Shown here: in pieces, positions 44,275-52,577 of the stretch
How positions within the stretch are numbered: the stretch's first letter is position 1
How the letters are laid out: every line of letters begins with the position of its first letter
Source of the DNA: CAYFPX01 sp964519895
GTDB taxonomy: Bacteria; Myxococcota_A; UBA796; CAJQPC01
Length of the DNA stretch: 64,000 nt
Assembly: GCA_964519895.1 (NCBI GenBank)
Contig: CAZFLE010000012.1
Coordinates: 33,176-97,175 of the forward strand
Reading direction: 5' to 3'
Program-made: the position numbers and the translations under genes
Notes under the pieces: model-generated
Database searches by the model: none
What the model was told of the DNA's origin: nothing
Seen by the model: only the letters and a program-made list of their open reading frames with translations

Positions 44275-44766
44275 TCAGCTGCAGCTGCGTGCGGGCCCGC
44301 CGGTGATGGCCAGTTCGTCACAGGAGACGACGACGTTGTCGTTGCCCACGTCGGACACGGCGTTGCGGTCCACCGTGTAGACCACGTTTTCGTTGCCCCA
44401 CAGCGAGACCGTGGCGTTGTCGTCGCCGTAGACGGTGTGGTCGTTGCCGTTGACCGTGACCGTTGCGCCGGGTTCGGCGAAGATCAGCGCGTCGTTGCCT
44501 TGGACCTGCAGGGTCGCGCCGCTGCAGACCCAGGCCGCCTGGCCGTCCTGGATCACCTGGCTGCCCCCGGACACCAGCACGGTGTCGGCGGGGAAGTCGG
44601 CCGCGCAGTCGTCGATCGTGCCGTCGCCGCCGTGAACTGGGGGCGTGCCCGGGTCTGCGGTGTCAGCGCTGTCCGTGGTCACGGCGGTGCCCGTGACGGG
44701 GCCGTCCACGTCGAAGCAGGCGGTGGCCAGGCACAGGGCGGTCAGGGAGAGGGCGAGGGTCTTCAT
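44275..44766 (-). CDS. Small DUF3060-like lipoprotein
   Basis: 163 aa, AGGAG site before the ATG. Lipobox 'LCLATAC', then a Thr/Asp-rich tether. The rest repeats short beta strands 'TLQVQGNDALIFAEPGATVTVNGNDHTVYGDDNATVSLWGNENVVYTV' in pieces of about 10 residues, i.e. an NG/GN-type beta-helix as in DUF3060 proteins. It is probably a surface protein; function unknown. Confidence 0.75.
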   Translation of the reverse strand: MKTLALSLTALCLATACFDVDGPVTGTAVTTDSADTADPGTPPVHGGDGTIDDCAADFPADTVLVSGGSQVIQDGQAAWVCSGATLQVQGNDALIFAEPGATVTVNGNDHTVYGDDNATVSLWGNENVVYTVDRNAVSDVGNDNVVVSCDELAITGGPARSCS

Positions 44767-44855
44767 GGGGTCTCCTGGTCATGTGGGCGGTGCATCGCCC
44801 CACAGGGACAGGGTGGGGACCGTTGTGTCACCGGGCGGTAACAGGGCCTGCCTGG

Positions 44856-44861
44856 TAGGGT
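44856..44861 (+). promoter_or_regulatory. -10 TAGGGT of a probably leaderless transcript
   Basis: TAGGGT ends 6 bp before the ATG of the winged-helix/TPR regulator, and there is no Shine-Dalgarno sequence in between. Confidence 0.45.
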
Positions 44862-44867
44862 TCGGGC

Positions 44868-46610
44868 ATGGGGCAGCGGGTTCCGGATCGGCTCGTGCTG
44901 GTCGATCGCGAGATCGATCTGGTGAGACGCGTCGTGGTGGTGGAGGGGGTCGAGCAGCCCCTCCAGCCTCGCGAAGTGGACCTGCTGACCTGGTTCCTGG
45001 CGCACCCTGTGCGGCCGGCGAGCCGCGAAGAGCTGCTGCGGGAGGTCTGGGGCTACCGGGCGGCCGCCAGGACCCGGGTGGTCGACATGACGGTGCGGCG
45101 GCTTCGGGCGCGAATCGAGCTCGACCCGGCCCAGCCCCGGCATCTGCTGACCGTGCGGGGGGTGGGCTACCGGCTCGAGCTCGAGGGCATCGAGGTGCGG
45201 CGGGAACCCCGGGCGGACTCCCTGGCCCTGGTGGAGCCTTGGCAGCTCACGGCCCTGGCGCAGCTAGCGGTCTTCGAGGGGCCCTTTCCCAGCAGCGCGG
45301 CCAGCGAGCTCCTGGACCTGTCGGGCGAGCCCGAGGCGCCGCCGCCCTGGCAGGTGCTCCAGGCGCTGCTGTCCGCCGGTCTGTTGCGGCGCGAGGACGG
45401 GCTGCACAGCCTGGCGCCGGACCGGCGGGCACGGGCCTGGGCGCGGGTCGGAGCCCAGGATCGGATCCGGGTCGAGGAACGCCACGCGGCCTGGGCCGTG
45501 CGGCTGCGGGGGGACGCCGCCCGGCGCTTCCTAGCGGACGTTCTTGCGGCGACGGCGCGGGCCCTGGACGCTGGGGATCTGGTCCTGGGCCCCGAGGGTG
45601 CCAAGGCCCTGGCGTCGGCCGGTCATAGCGATCCTCTGGGGTCCCTGTTGGCCAGCCAGCAGGCGCGGATCGAGGGACTGGTGGCCCGTGCTGCGGAGCT
45701 GGCCCAGAGTGCCCTGGAGCGGGCAGAAGCGGTGGGCGACCCGGCGCTGATGGCCCGGGCCCTGCGCACTCTGGCGTGGCAGTTCAACGGTCAGGGACGC
45801 TTGTCTGAAGCCGCCGCCTTGCTGGAGCGGGCCTTGCCGGCGGCCCAGCAGGCCCAGGACCACGCGGTGCTGGTGCGGGTGCACACCGACCTGGCGATCA
45901 ACCACCTGGAGCGGGGGGACCAGCGGCGGGCGACCCTGTGCTTGGCGCCTGCCGACGCGGCGTGTCGGGCCGCCGGAGACCCGCCTCGGGCGCGTGCCGA
46001 CGTGTGCATGACCCGGGGCATCGTGGCCCTGGGGGCACGGGATCACGGGGCGGCGGTGGCGGCGTTCACCGACGCGGACGCGCGGTACTCGGAGCTGGGG
46101 GAGCCCCGGGGGCGGGCGTGGGCGCTGAACAACCTGGGGGAGTCCTACCGCCAGGCTGGGGATGCCGCCCGGGCCAGGTCGCTCTACGTGCGGGCGGGGG
46201 AGTGGTTTCGGGTCGCCGAGGATCCCAGCGTGTGGTTCCCCCAGTGCAACCTGGCGCTACTGGACATGGAGGCCGGTGCGTGGGCGCTTGCCGTGCCCCA
46301 GCTGGATGGATTGCTCCTCGAGGCGCGGTCGGCGGGCCGGGCGGCGCGGGAGGCGAGGGCGGCGCTGCTGAGGGCGGCCTGTGCGGTCGCCCAGGGGGAC
46401 CGGGAGGTCTGCGGGACGCACGTGGGCGTGGCTGCACCTCTGCTGGCCAGGACTCGCTATGCGGACCGGGTCCTGGCCGAGACCGCCGAGACGGCTGCAA
46501 AGGGGGCAGCGGGTTGCGGCTGGGAGGACGAGGCCGGGGCGCTGCGCCGGCTGGCGCTGGCCCAGTGGCGGGCCCTGAGGGAACCGGAGCGAGCGGCGGC
46601 GCTGGCGTGA
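44868..46610 (+). CDS. Winged-helix (OmpR/PhoB type) regulator with TPR domain
   Basis: 580 aa. N-terminal DNA-binding domain of the OmpR/PhoB type (residues about 5-105), with 'LQPREVDLLTWFLAHPVRPASREELLREVWG' and 'RVVDMTVRRLRARIELDP...HLLTVRGVGYRL' in short form. No receiver or ATPase module follows. From about 265, about seven TPR repeats ('ALNNLGESYRQAGDAARARSLY'). The build is like the SARP/BTAD or AfsR-lite regulators, which use TPRs to bind a partner. It is probably self-standing, transcribed from a leaderless promoter. The 51-bp array begins 9 bp after its stop codon. Confidence 0.85.
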   Translation: MGQRVPDRLVLVDREIDLVRRVVVVEGVEQPLQPREVDLLTWFLAHPVRPASREELLREVWGYRAAARTRVVDMTVRRLRARIELDPAQPRHLLTVRGVGYRLELEGIEVRREPRADSLALVEPWQLTALAQLAVFEGPFPSSAASELLDLSGEPEAPPPWQVLQALLSAGLLRREDGLHSLAPDRRARAWARVGAQDRIRVEERHAAWAVRLRGDAARRFLADVLAATARALDAGDLVLGPEGAKALASAGHSDPLGSLLASQQARIEGLVARAAELAQSALERAEAVGDPALMARALRTLAWQFNGQGRLSEAAALLERALPAAQQAQDHAVLVRVHTDLAINHLERGDQRRATLCLAPADAACRAAGDPPRARADVCMTRGIVALGARDHGAAVAAFTDADARYSELGEPRGRAWALNNLGESYRQAGDAARARSLYVRAGEWFRVAEDPSVWFPQCNLALLDMEAGAWALAVPQLDGLLLEARSAGRAAREARAALLRAACAVAQGDREVCGTHVGVAAPLLARTRYADRVLAETAETAAKGAAGCGWEDEAGALRRLALAQWRALREPERAAALA

Positions 46611-46619
46611 GGGGTTGTG

Positions 46620-47670
46620 GCGCATCTGCTGGCGGGGTGGCGGGCCATCGGGGGCGGAAGTGTCGCTGGGGCGCACTTGCTGGCGGGGTGGCGGGCCATC
46701 GGGGGCGTAGGTGTCGCTGAGGCGCACCTTCGAGTGGGATGGCGGGCCATCGGCTGCGGAGGTGTCTCCGTGGCGCACTTCCCGGCGGGGTGGCGGGCCA
46801 TCGGCTGCGGAAGTGTCGCTGAGGCGCACTTGCTGGCGGGGTGGCGGGCCATCGGGGGCGTAGGTGTCGCTGAGGCGCACCTTCGAGTGGGATGGCGGGC
46901 CATCGGCTGCGNNNNNNNNNNNNNNNNNNNNNNNNNNNNNNNNNNNNNNNNNNNNNNNNNNNNNNNNNNNNNNNNNNNNNNNNNNNNNNNNNNNNNNNNN
47001 NNNNNNNNNNNACCTTCGAGTGGGATGGCGGGCCATCGGCTGCGGAGGTGTCTCCGTGGCGCACTTGCTGGCGGGGTGGCGGGCCATCGGGGGCGGAGGT
47101 GTCGCTCAGGCGCACTTGCGGGCGGGGTGGCGGGCCATCGGCGGCGTAGGTGTCGCTGAGGCGCACATACTCCCCGGATGGGCGGCCATCGGCGGCGTAG
47201 GTGTCGCTGAGGCGCACCTTCGAGTGGGATGGCGGGCCATCGGCTGCGGAGGTGTCTCCGTGGCGCACTTGCTGGCGGGGTGGCGGGCCATCGGGGGCGG
47301 AGGTGTCGCTCAGGCGCACTTGCGGGCGGGGTGGCGGGCCATCGGCGGCGTAGGTGTCGCTGAGGCGCACATACTCCCCGGATGGGCGGCCATCGGCGGC
47401 GTAGGTGTCGCTGAGGCGCACCTTCGAGTGGGATGGCGGGCCATCGGCTGCGTAGGTGTCTCCGTGGCGCACTTGCGGGCGGGGTGGCGGGCCATCGGGG
47501 GCGTAGGTGTCGCTGAGGCGCACATACTCCCCGGATGGGCGGCCATCGGCGGCGTAGGTGTCGCTGAGGCGCACCTTCGAGTGGGATGGCGGGCCATCGG
47601 CTGCGGAGGTGTCTCCGTGGCGCACTTCCCGGCGGGGTGGCGGGCCATCGGCTGCGGAAGTGTCTCCTCC
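46620..47670. repeat. 51-bp tandem repeat array with conserved hairpin core
   Basis: Units are 51 bp (GCGCAC starts at 46620, 46671, 46722, 46773, 46824, 46875; then after the gap 47059, 47110 and so on to 47620). Five complete and one cut unit precede the gap and thirteen follow it. Each has a variable 12-bp block, then [GATGG/GGTGG]-CGGG-CCATC (GCGG in the type E unit), i.e. a 5-bp inverted repeat kept in every class with one G-T wobble. A later block GGTGTC-6 bp-GCGCAC follows. Block types order as B-A-D-E, giving 204-bp higher-order units at 47012 and 47216. The last unit decays at about 47660. No gene was found in the stretch 46611-47744; a coding role on either strand cannot be excluded because 51 is divisible by 3. 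Confidence 0.95.
46912..47011. other. Assembly gap (100 N)
   Basis: Exactly 100 N, a conventional scaffold placeholder. The repeat phase across it (133 bp from one type B block to the next, not a multiple of 51) shows that the N count is not the true size. Confidence 0.98.
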
Positions 47671-47744
47671 ACCCCGAAGACCCAGAGTGTGCCACGAACC
47701 CCCGGGGTGCTGACGCTCGAGGCTCCCGTGCGCAGGTGGGCCCC

Positions 47745-48554
47745 GTGCAGACGCGACACCTCACCTTCAGCGGCGATGGCCGGCAGGCCTTCTTTCCCGG
47801 GGACGCCCAGCGGACCGGGGCGTTGCAGCGGCTCGCACGACTCGTGCCCCACGACCTGGTGGGCTTCTGCCTGGTCGACGACCACGTGCACGTGGCGGGT
47901 CTCTGGACCGACGAAGCCCTCCCGCAGCAACGGCGCCGCCTGCTCCTGGGTCTACGGGCGGCAGCGGCCTGTCCCGTCGACCCGGCCCACGTGCGACGGG
48001 TGGACTCCCGCTCCTACCTGCGCTGGCTCGTGCGCTACTTGCTCCAGCAGCCACTCAAGCACGGCCTCTCGGAGCACCCGGCACTCTGGTCGGGGTCCTT
48101 CTTCCAGGACCTCGTCGGCGCCCGCCACCTGAAGGGCCTCACCCTGCGCCTCCCCGACGTGCTGCCGCGCTACCGCCTGCGCGACGCCTTCGAAGCCGTC
48201 GGGCTCCCCCCAGAACCCCTCCTGCCACTCCCCGATCCCGACCTCCCGGCCCTCAGCCTGCCCGCCTTGTGCCGCGCCGCAGCCACCGCCACCTGCGCCC
48301 CAGTCGCCCTGGGTCGCCGCACAGCACAGACCGTTCGGGCCCGCCGTGTCGTCGCAGCCATGGCCCCGCGAGCCGGCTTCTCGAGCCGCGCCACCCGCGA
48401 CGCACTGGGCCTGTCCGCGACCGCCCTCCGGCGCCACAGAACCCTGGGTCCCGATCCTCGGGATCTCGCCGCCACCCGGACACGGCTCGCCCTCGAGCGC
48501 CGCGTCGCCGCCGTCACGCCCCCAGGAACACCCCGGGGACCTGCCACATCATGA
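47745..48554 (+). CDS. REP-associated tyrosine transposase-like (RAYT/Y1, HUH) protein
   Basis: 269 aa from GTG 47745 (the open frame extends into the array, so the start is inferred). The Y1 nuclease pattern is clear: an N-terminal 'RHLTFSGDGRQAFF' strand, the metal-binding H47-V-H49 (DDHVHV), then 'SYLRWLVRYLLQQPLKHGL' and 'ALWSGS' in pieces. This matches the RAYT helix 'YIxxNPVxAGL..p..WSS', with candidate catalytic tyrosines Y91 and Y98. The NP motif reads QP. The C-terminal 80 residues have a helix-turn-helix look (GLSATALRRH), as in RAYTs with a DnaA-like tail. It lies 75 bp after the repeat array and should nick and mobilise REP-like hairpins; the last 41 bp overlap the convergent prepilin peptidase. 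Confidence 0.78.
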   Translation: MQTRHLTFSGDGRQAFFPGDAQRTGALQRLARLVPHDLVGFCLVDDHVHVAGLWTDEALPQQRRRLLLGLRAAAACPVDPAHVRRVDSRSYLRWLVRYLLQQPLKHGLSEHPALWSGSFFQDLVGARHLKGLTLRLPDVLPRYRLRDAFEAVGLPPEPLLPLPDPDLPALSLPALCRAAATATCAPVALGRRTAQTVRARRVVAAMAPRAGFSSRATRDALGLSATALRRHRTLGPDPRDLAATRTRLALERRVAAVTPPGTPRGPATS

Positions 48555-49386
48555 GCAGGTTGCGCACCATCGGCGCGGTCAGGGCGTCGCCCCAGAACAC
48601 GTAGATCACCGCAGCCAAGGCCAAGAAGGGGCCAAAGGGCAGCTGGGTCCGGATGCCCGTTCCGCGGGTGACCATCAGCCCCAGCCCGGCCACCGACCCC
48701 AGGACCGAGCTCACCAGGATGACGAAGGGTATCGCCGGGATGGCACCCAGGAAGGCACCGATCATGGCCAGGAGCTTCACGTCGCCAAAACCCATGCCCT
48801 CCTCGCGGCGCCACAGCCAGTAGGCACCGATGATGCTCAGCAGGCTCCCGGCCCCCACGATGCTGCCCGCGAGGGCCTGGGTCCACCCGATGGCACCCGG
48901 GGCCCCGAGCCAGGTGAGGCCTGCCATGGCGGCGATGCCGAAGGGCACGGCGTACTGGGAGAACTGGTCCGGGATGATGTAGTGCCGCAGGTCGATGAAG
49001 CTGGACGCCAGCAGCATCGCCACAAAGCCCAGGAACACGGCCCAAGAGGCCAACGCCGGTACGGTCACGGCCTGGGGCTCGGGCATCAGATGCCGGAAGA
49101 GCAGCAGCCCGAGCAGCCCGGTGAGCAGCTCGATGATCGGGTACAGGGCGGAGATGCCGATGCCGCAGGACCGGCAGCGGCCGCGCAGCCACATCCACGA
49201 CAACACCGGGACGTTGTCATAGGCGCGAATGCCCGCCCCACACGACGGACAGTGGGACGGCGGGCTGACCACCGACCGGTCCTCGGGCATCCGGGCGATG
49301 CACACGTTGAGGAAGCTGCCGATGCACAGCGCGATGGCAAAGGCCAGGGCCTGAAAAGCCAGGTGGCTCACGGCGACCGGGCTCAC
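48514..49386 (-). CDS. pilD: Prepilin peptidase / N-methyltransferase (PilD)
   Basis: 290 aa from GTG 49386 (GTGA overlap with the aminotransferase stop). The zinc-like tetracysteine set of the methylase domain is present at C46, C49, C71 and C74, the first Asp in 'SSFIDLRHYIIPD', and the second in EGMGFGDVKL, the aspartic protease pair. Eight hydrophobic segments are seen. It cleaves and methylates type IV pilins and pseudopilins. It is the last gene of an operon with DegT and ABC genes, unusual company. Confidence 0.93.
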   Translation of the reverse strand: MSPVAVSHLAFQALAFAIALCIGSFLNVCIARMPEDRSVVSPPSHCPSCGAGIRAYDNVPVLSWMWLRGRCRSCGIGISALYPIIELLTGLLGLLLFRHLMPEPQAVTVPALASWAVFLGFVAMLLASSFIDLRHYIIPDQFSQYAVPFGIAAMAGLTWLGAPGAIGWTQALAGSIVGAGSLLSIIGAYWLWRREEGMGFGDVKLLAMIGAFLGAIPAIPFVILVSSVLGSVAGLGLMVTRGTGIRTQLPFGPFLALAAVIYVFWGDALTAPMVRNLLMMWQVPGVFLGA

Positions 49387-50444
49387 GGCGCCCACTCGGA
49401 CACGGCGGCGATCACCCGTTCCACGTCGGCGGCGTCCAGGCCCGCGTGGCAGGGCAGCGCCACACAGCGCTCGCAGTAGCGCCGCGCATTGGGGCAGGCC
49501 GAGTCCGCCGGGCTGGGCTCGGCGGCGCCGGTGAACAGCGGCTGGGCGTCCATCGGCAAGGGGTAATACACGCCGGTGTCGACCCCCCTGCTGTCCAGGT
49601 GGTTCCGCAGGGCGTCGCGCCCGTCGGTCCGCAGGATGAACTGGTGCACGGCGTCCCGGGGGTCCCGGGGCAGCGGCCCCAGGTGGCCCAGCGCCTGTTC
49701 GTAGCGCGCGGCGATCGCGCGACGTCGGGCGACGCGCCGATCCAGGTCGTCGAGGTGGCCCAGGAGCACAGCGGCCTGGACGGCGTCGAGGCGGCTGTTC
49801 CAGCCCAAGGCCCGGTGCACGCTGCGCGGGGCCTCGCCGTGGCTGCGCAGGCTGCACAAGCGGGCCTGGAGTGCCGGGTCGTCCCCCACGATGGCCCCCG
49901 CGTCGCCTGCGGCGCCCAGGTTCTTGGAGGGGTAGAAGCTCAGGGTCGCCAGCACCCCGGGGGGCCGACCGTGGCCCCAGCCCGCCACCTGGGCGGCGTC
50001 GGAGACGATCGGCACCCCCGAGGGCACAGGGCTCAGGGCCCCGAACAGGTGGACCGGAATCACCGCGGCCACGTCGGCCGGAACGCCCGTCGGATCCAGC
50101 AGCGGCCTGTCCGCGAGCACGTCGCAGAACACCGGCTCGGCCCCGACCAGGAGCACCGCAGAGGTGGTGGCGAAGAAGGACAGGGCGGGCACGGCCACCC
50201 GATCCCCAGGGCCGATGCCCAAGGCCTTGAGCGCCAGGACCAGCGCGTCGGTGCCCGAGTTGCAGCCCACGCCCCAGGTCGTGGCCAGCTGGCCGGCGAT
50301 GGCGGCCTCGAGCTCGGCCACCACCGGCCCGCCGACGTAGCGTCCGGAACGCAGCACGGACAACACCCGCCGCTCCACAGCGTCGGCGACCGCGGCGTGG
50401 CGCCCGGAGACATCGGCCAGACCCAGACGACGGTCTGGCGCCAC
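49383..50444 (-). CDS. DegT/DnrJ/EryC1-family aminotransferase
   Basis: 353 aa from GTG 50444, directly after the permease's TAG. PLP-binding Lys lies in FYPSKNLGAAGD, with the family-typical 'HLFGALSPVP', 'VSDAAQ' and 'GCNSGTDALVLAL'. It transfers an amino group to a keto-sugar nucleotide, as in surface polysaccharide or natural-product sugar synthesis. No other sugar genes are beside it. Confidence 0.92.
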   Translation of the reverse strand: MAPDRRLGLADVSGRHAAVADAVERRVLSVLRSGRYVGGPVVAELEAAIAGQLATTWGVGCNSGTDALVLALKALGIGPGDRVAVPALSFFATTSAVLLVGAEPVFCDVLADRPLLDPTGVPADVAAVIPVHLFGALSPVPSGVPIVSDAAQVAGWGHGRPPGVLATLSFYPSKNLGAAGDAGAIVGDDPALQARLCSLRSHGEAPRSVHRALGWNSRLDAVQAAVLLGHLDDLDRRVARRRAIAARYEQALGHLGPLPRDPRDAVHQFILRTDGRDALRNHLDSRGVDTGVYYPLPMDAQPLFTGAAEPSPADSACPNARRYCERCVALPCHAGLDAADVERVIAAVSEWAP

Positions 50445-51227
50445 CTACTTGAAGTCCCGGTTGGCGAACACCATCATCGCCACGACCAGCACGACGGCGG
50501 TGTAGCCCAGGCCATAGGCCGTTGCGCCGGCGACCATGCCGCCAGGGATGGGCAGCTCGTGCGCGGCCAGGGGTGCGGCGTTGAAGACCTCGAAGTTGGG
50601 CAAGATCCAGTACACGATCTCGGCCACCCGCTGCACGGACTCGGAGTCGGCCTGGCGCCCGAACATGGCGATGTCGTCGGCCAGGTGCCCGATGGCAAAG
50701 GTCGACAGGCAGAACGCGGTCGCCACCGTGGGCGACGAGTAGGCGCTGAACAACAGCGCCCACGCCGTCAGCAAGCCCAGCTCCAGGTAGAGCATGAACC
50801 AGCTCACGAACACGCCGCTGTCGGGAAAGCCCTGCTGGAGCGTGATGAGCACCACGTAGAACAGGCCCATGAGCAGCAGCTGCACCGCCAGCACGGCCAT
50901 GAGCCCCAGGTACTTGCCCAGCAGAAAGGTCCAGCGGGCCAGAGGCTTGGCCGCCAGGGTGTAGATGGTCTTGCGCTCCAGCTCCTTGTAGACCAGCTGG
51001 ATGCCCAGGAAGATGGCGATGATCGAGCCGAAGAGGCGAATCGCACCCAGGGCCGTGGAGCGCACGACCTTGTCCTGGTCGCCGATGGTGAACTCCTGCA
51101 TCGCCATGCTCACCAACAGGAGCAGTCCGGCGAAGAACAGGAGCGAGTACAGGATCTTGTCCCGGATGGCTTCCCGAAAGGTCGTCGTGGCCAGAGCGGC
51201 CAGCTGCTGGCGGATCCGGATCTTCAA
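50445..51227 (-). CDS. ABC-2 type transporter permease
   Basis: 260 aa from TTG 51227, overlapping the ATPase stop (TTGA). Six hydrophobic segments with the ABC-2 pattern 'ELERKTIYTLAAKPLARWTFLLGKYLG' broken by a short cytoplasmic loop. It forms the membrane part of the exporter with the adjacent ATPase. Confidence 0.88.
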   Translation of the reverse strand: MKIRIRQQLAALATTTFREAIRDKILYSLLFFAGLLLLVSMAMQEFTIGDQDKVVRSTALGAIRLFGSIIAIFLGIQLVYKELERKTIYTLAAKPLARWTFLLGKYLGLMAVLAVQLLLMGLFYVVLITLQQGFPDSGVFVSWFMLYLELGLLTAWALLFSAYSSPTVATAFCLSTFAIGHLADDIAMFGRQADSESVQRVAEIVYWILPNFEVFNAAPLAAHELPIPGGMVAGATAYGLGYTAVVLVVAMMVFANRDFK

Positions 51228-52174
51228 TTCAGGACCCCCAGCCGCTTCTTGTCGACGGGCGCCTGGCGCTCCATCTCGTCCACCAGGATCTCCTCGAGGG
51301 TCTGGCGGGCCCGGTGCACCTCGAGCACGGTGGCGCCGGCGCTCGCCAACGCCGCGAGGGTGGCGTCCAGCTGGTCGGCCGCGATGCGCTGCCAGCGACG
51401 TCCGCCGTCCGTGCGCAGGGTGGTGCCGGGCAGGTCCAGGTCCTCTCCTCCGCGCAGTGTCACGTCGACGTGCCGGACCTGGTCGCCCACCAGCTCGTCG
51501 ATGGGTCCGCAGCCTCGGAGCTTGCCACCCACCAAGATGCCGACCCTATCCGCCATCTGCTCGACGTCGGCCAGGATGTGGCTGCTGAAGAACACCGTGC
51601 GGCCCCGGGCTCGCTCTTCCAGGATGACGTCGCGCACCAGCGCCCGGCCCAGCGGGTCCAGGCCACTCATGGGCTCGTCGAGCACGACGAGCTCGGGGTC
51701 GTTGATCAGGGCCTGGGCCAGTCCCGCCCGCTGGAGCATGCCCTTGGAGAACGCCCCCAGCTGTACGTCGGCGAAGCGGGTCAGGTCGACGCGCTCCAGC
51801 AGTTCGCCGATGCGGGTTCGCCGCACCTGGGCGTCCAGGTCGAAGAGCCGGCCATAGAAGTCCAGGAATTCCCGCGCAGTGAGGTGCTGGTAGAAGTACG
51901 GCCGCTCCGGCAGGAACCCGACCCGAGTGCGGCAGCGAGGGTCCTGGATGTCGACCCCCAGGATGCGGGCCTGGCCCCCGGTGGGCCGCTGCAGGCCCAT
52001 CAGGCACTTGATCGTGGTGGTCTTGCCGGCGCCATTTGGCCCGATGAAGCCGAAGATCTCGCCCCGGTGCACGTCCAGGTCGAGCTCGGCCAGGCCTGTG
52101 TAGGGAATCCGCCAGAAGCCACTGCGGTAGACCTTCTGGAGGTCCTTGCACCAGAGCACGGTCTCGGTGGTCAT
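51224..52174 (-). CDS. ABC transporter ATP-binding protein
   Basis: 316 aa. Walker A GPNGAGKTT, Q-loop region 'GFLPERPYFYQHLT', signature FSKGMLQR (LSGGQ position altered to FSKGM), Walker B 'LVVLDEPMSGLDP', H-loop 'SSHIL'. The C-terminal 80 residues form a small extra domain. It is an exporter-type ATPase of the NodI/GldA kind, driving export with the permease. Confidence 0.92.
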   Translation of the reverse strand: MTTETVLWCKDLQKVYRSGFWRIPYTGLAELDLDVHRGEIFGFIGPNGAGKTTTIKCLMGLQRPTGGQARILGVDIQDPRCRTRVGFLPERPYFYQHLTAREFLDFYGRLFDLDAQVRRTRIGELLERVDLTRFADVQLGAFSKGMLQRAGLAQALINDPELVVLDEPMSGLDPLGRALVRDVILEERARGRTVFFSSHILADVEQMADRVGILVGGKLRGCGPIDELVGDQVRHVDVTLRGGEDLDLPGTTLRTDGGRRWQRIAADQLDATLAALASAGATVLEVHRARQTLEEILVDEMERQAPVDKKRLGVLN

Positions 52175-52208
52175 GGCTCCCGTCGGCGGACTTGCACGCG
52201 CTGAGGGA

Positions 52209-52541
52209 CTATCGAGGCAGGCGGCCCTCGTCCTGCAGCTTCTCCAGGATCTCGTCTTCGCCAGTGGCCTGGAGGTAGCGAGCGGCCTTGTCCAGCGGGT
52301 AGCTGCCCGCCGAGCGCCAGTTGCAGCGATCGCAGAGGGGCCCGGACTCGTCGAAGCGGCCCTCGATGTGGGCGACCCGCCAGCGGTGCATTGTCTCCCC
52401 GTGCCACAGCGCCTTGAGCGACTGTTCCTTGAGGTTGCCGATCTGGTTCTCCAGCCCCTCGTCCAGGCAACAGGTGGTGACGACGCCGTCCACGTGCACC
52501 ATCGGCGTGTTCCACAGTCCGGCGCAGGGGGGTCGGTCCAT
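52209..52541 (-). CDS. Stand-alone SPASM-domain protein
   Basis: 110 aa. It carries a SPASM-like pattern C6-x12-G-x4-C24C25 ... C70-x2-C73 with 'VHVDGVVTTCC', 'IGNLKEQSLKALWHGETM' and 'LCDRCNW', but there is no radical SAM barrel in front of it. The C-x5-C of full SPASM domains is not seen. It heads the ABC/DegT/pilD operon, 34 bp before the ATPase. It could be a cluster-bearing partner of one of the radical SAM enzymes near 58500-64000 or a decayed radical SAM gene. Confidence 0.75.
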   Translation of the reverse strand: MDRPPCAGLWNTPMVHVDGVVTTCCLDEGLENQIGNLKEQSLKALWHGETMHRWRVAHIEGRFDESGPLCDRCNWRSAGSYPLDKAARYLQATGEDEILEKLQDEGRLPR

Positions 52542-52547
52542 GGCGCC

Positions 52548-52553
52548 AGTCTA
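52548..52553 (-). promoter_or_regulatory. -10 TAGACT of a probably leaderless SPASM operon
   Basis: On the minus strand TAGACT (52553-52548) ends 6 bp before the ATG at 52541, with no Shine-Dalgarno. Confidence 0.45.
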
Positions 52554-52562
52554 CCGCCCTTG

Positions 52563-52568
52563 TAGGAT
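52563..52568 (+). promoter_or_regulatory. -10-like TAGGAT
   Basis: TAGGAT lies 9 bp before the lipoprotein ATG at 52578 in the 36-bp divergent gap. Confidence 0.4.
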
Positions 52569-52577
52569 GCCCGGGCC

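Noticed and set aside
46620..47670. CRISPR array
   Set aside because: Units are nearly identical along their full 51 bp with no unique spacers, and no cas genes are near.
46066..47764. Long open frames across the array on both strands
   Set aside because: They arise because 51 is divisible by 3, cross an artificial 100-N gap, and run into real genes antisense.
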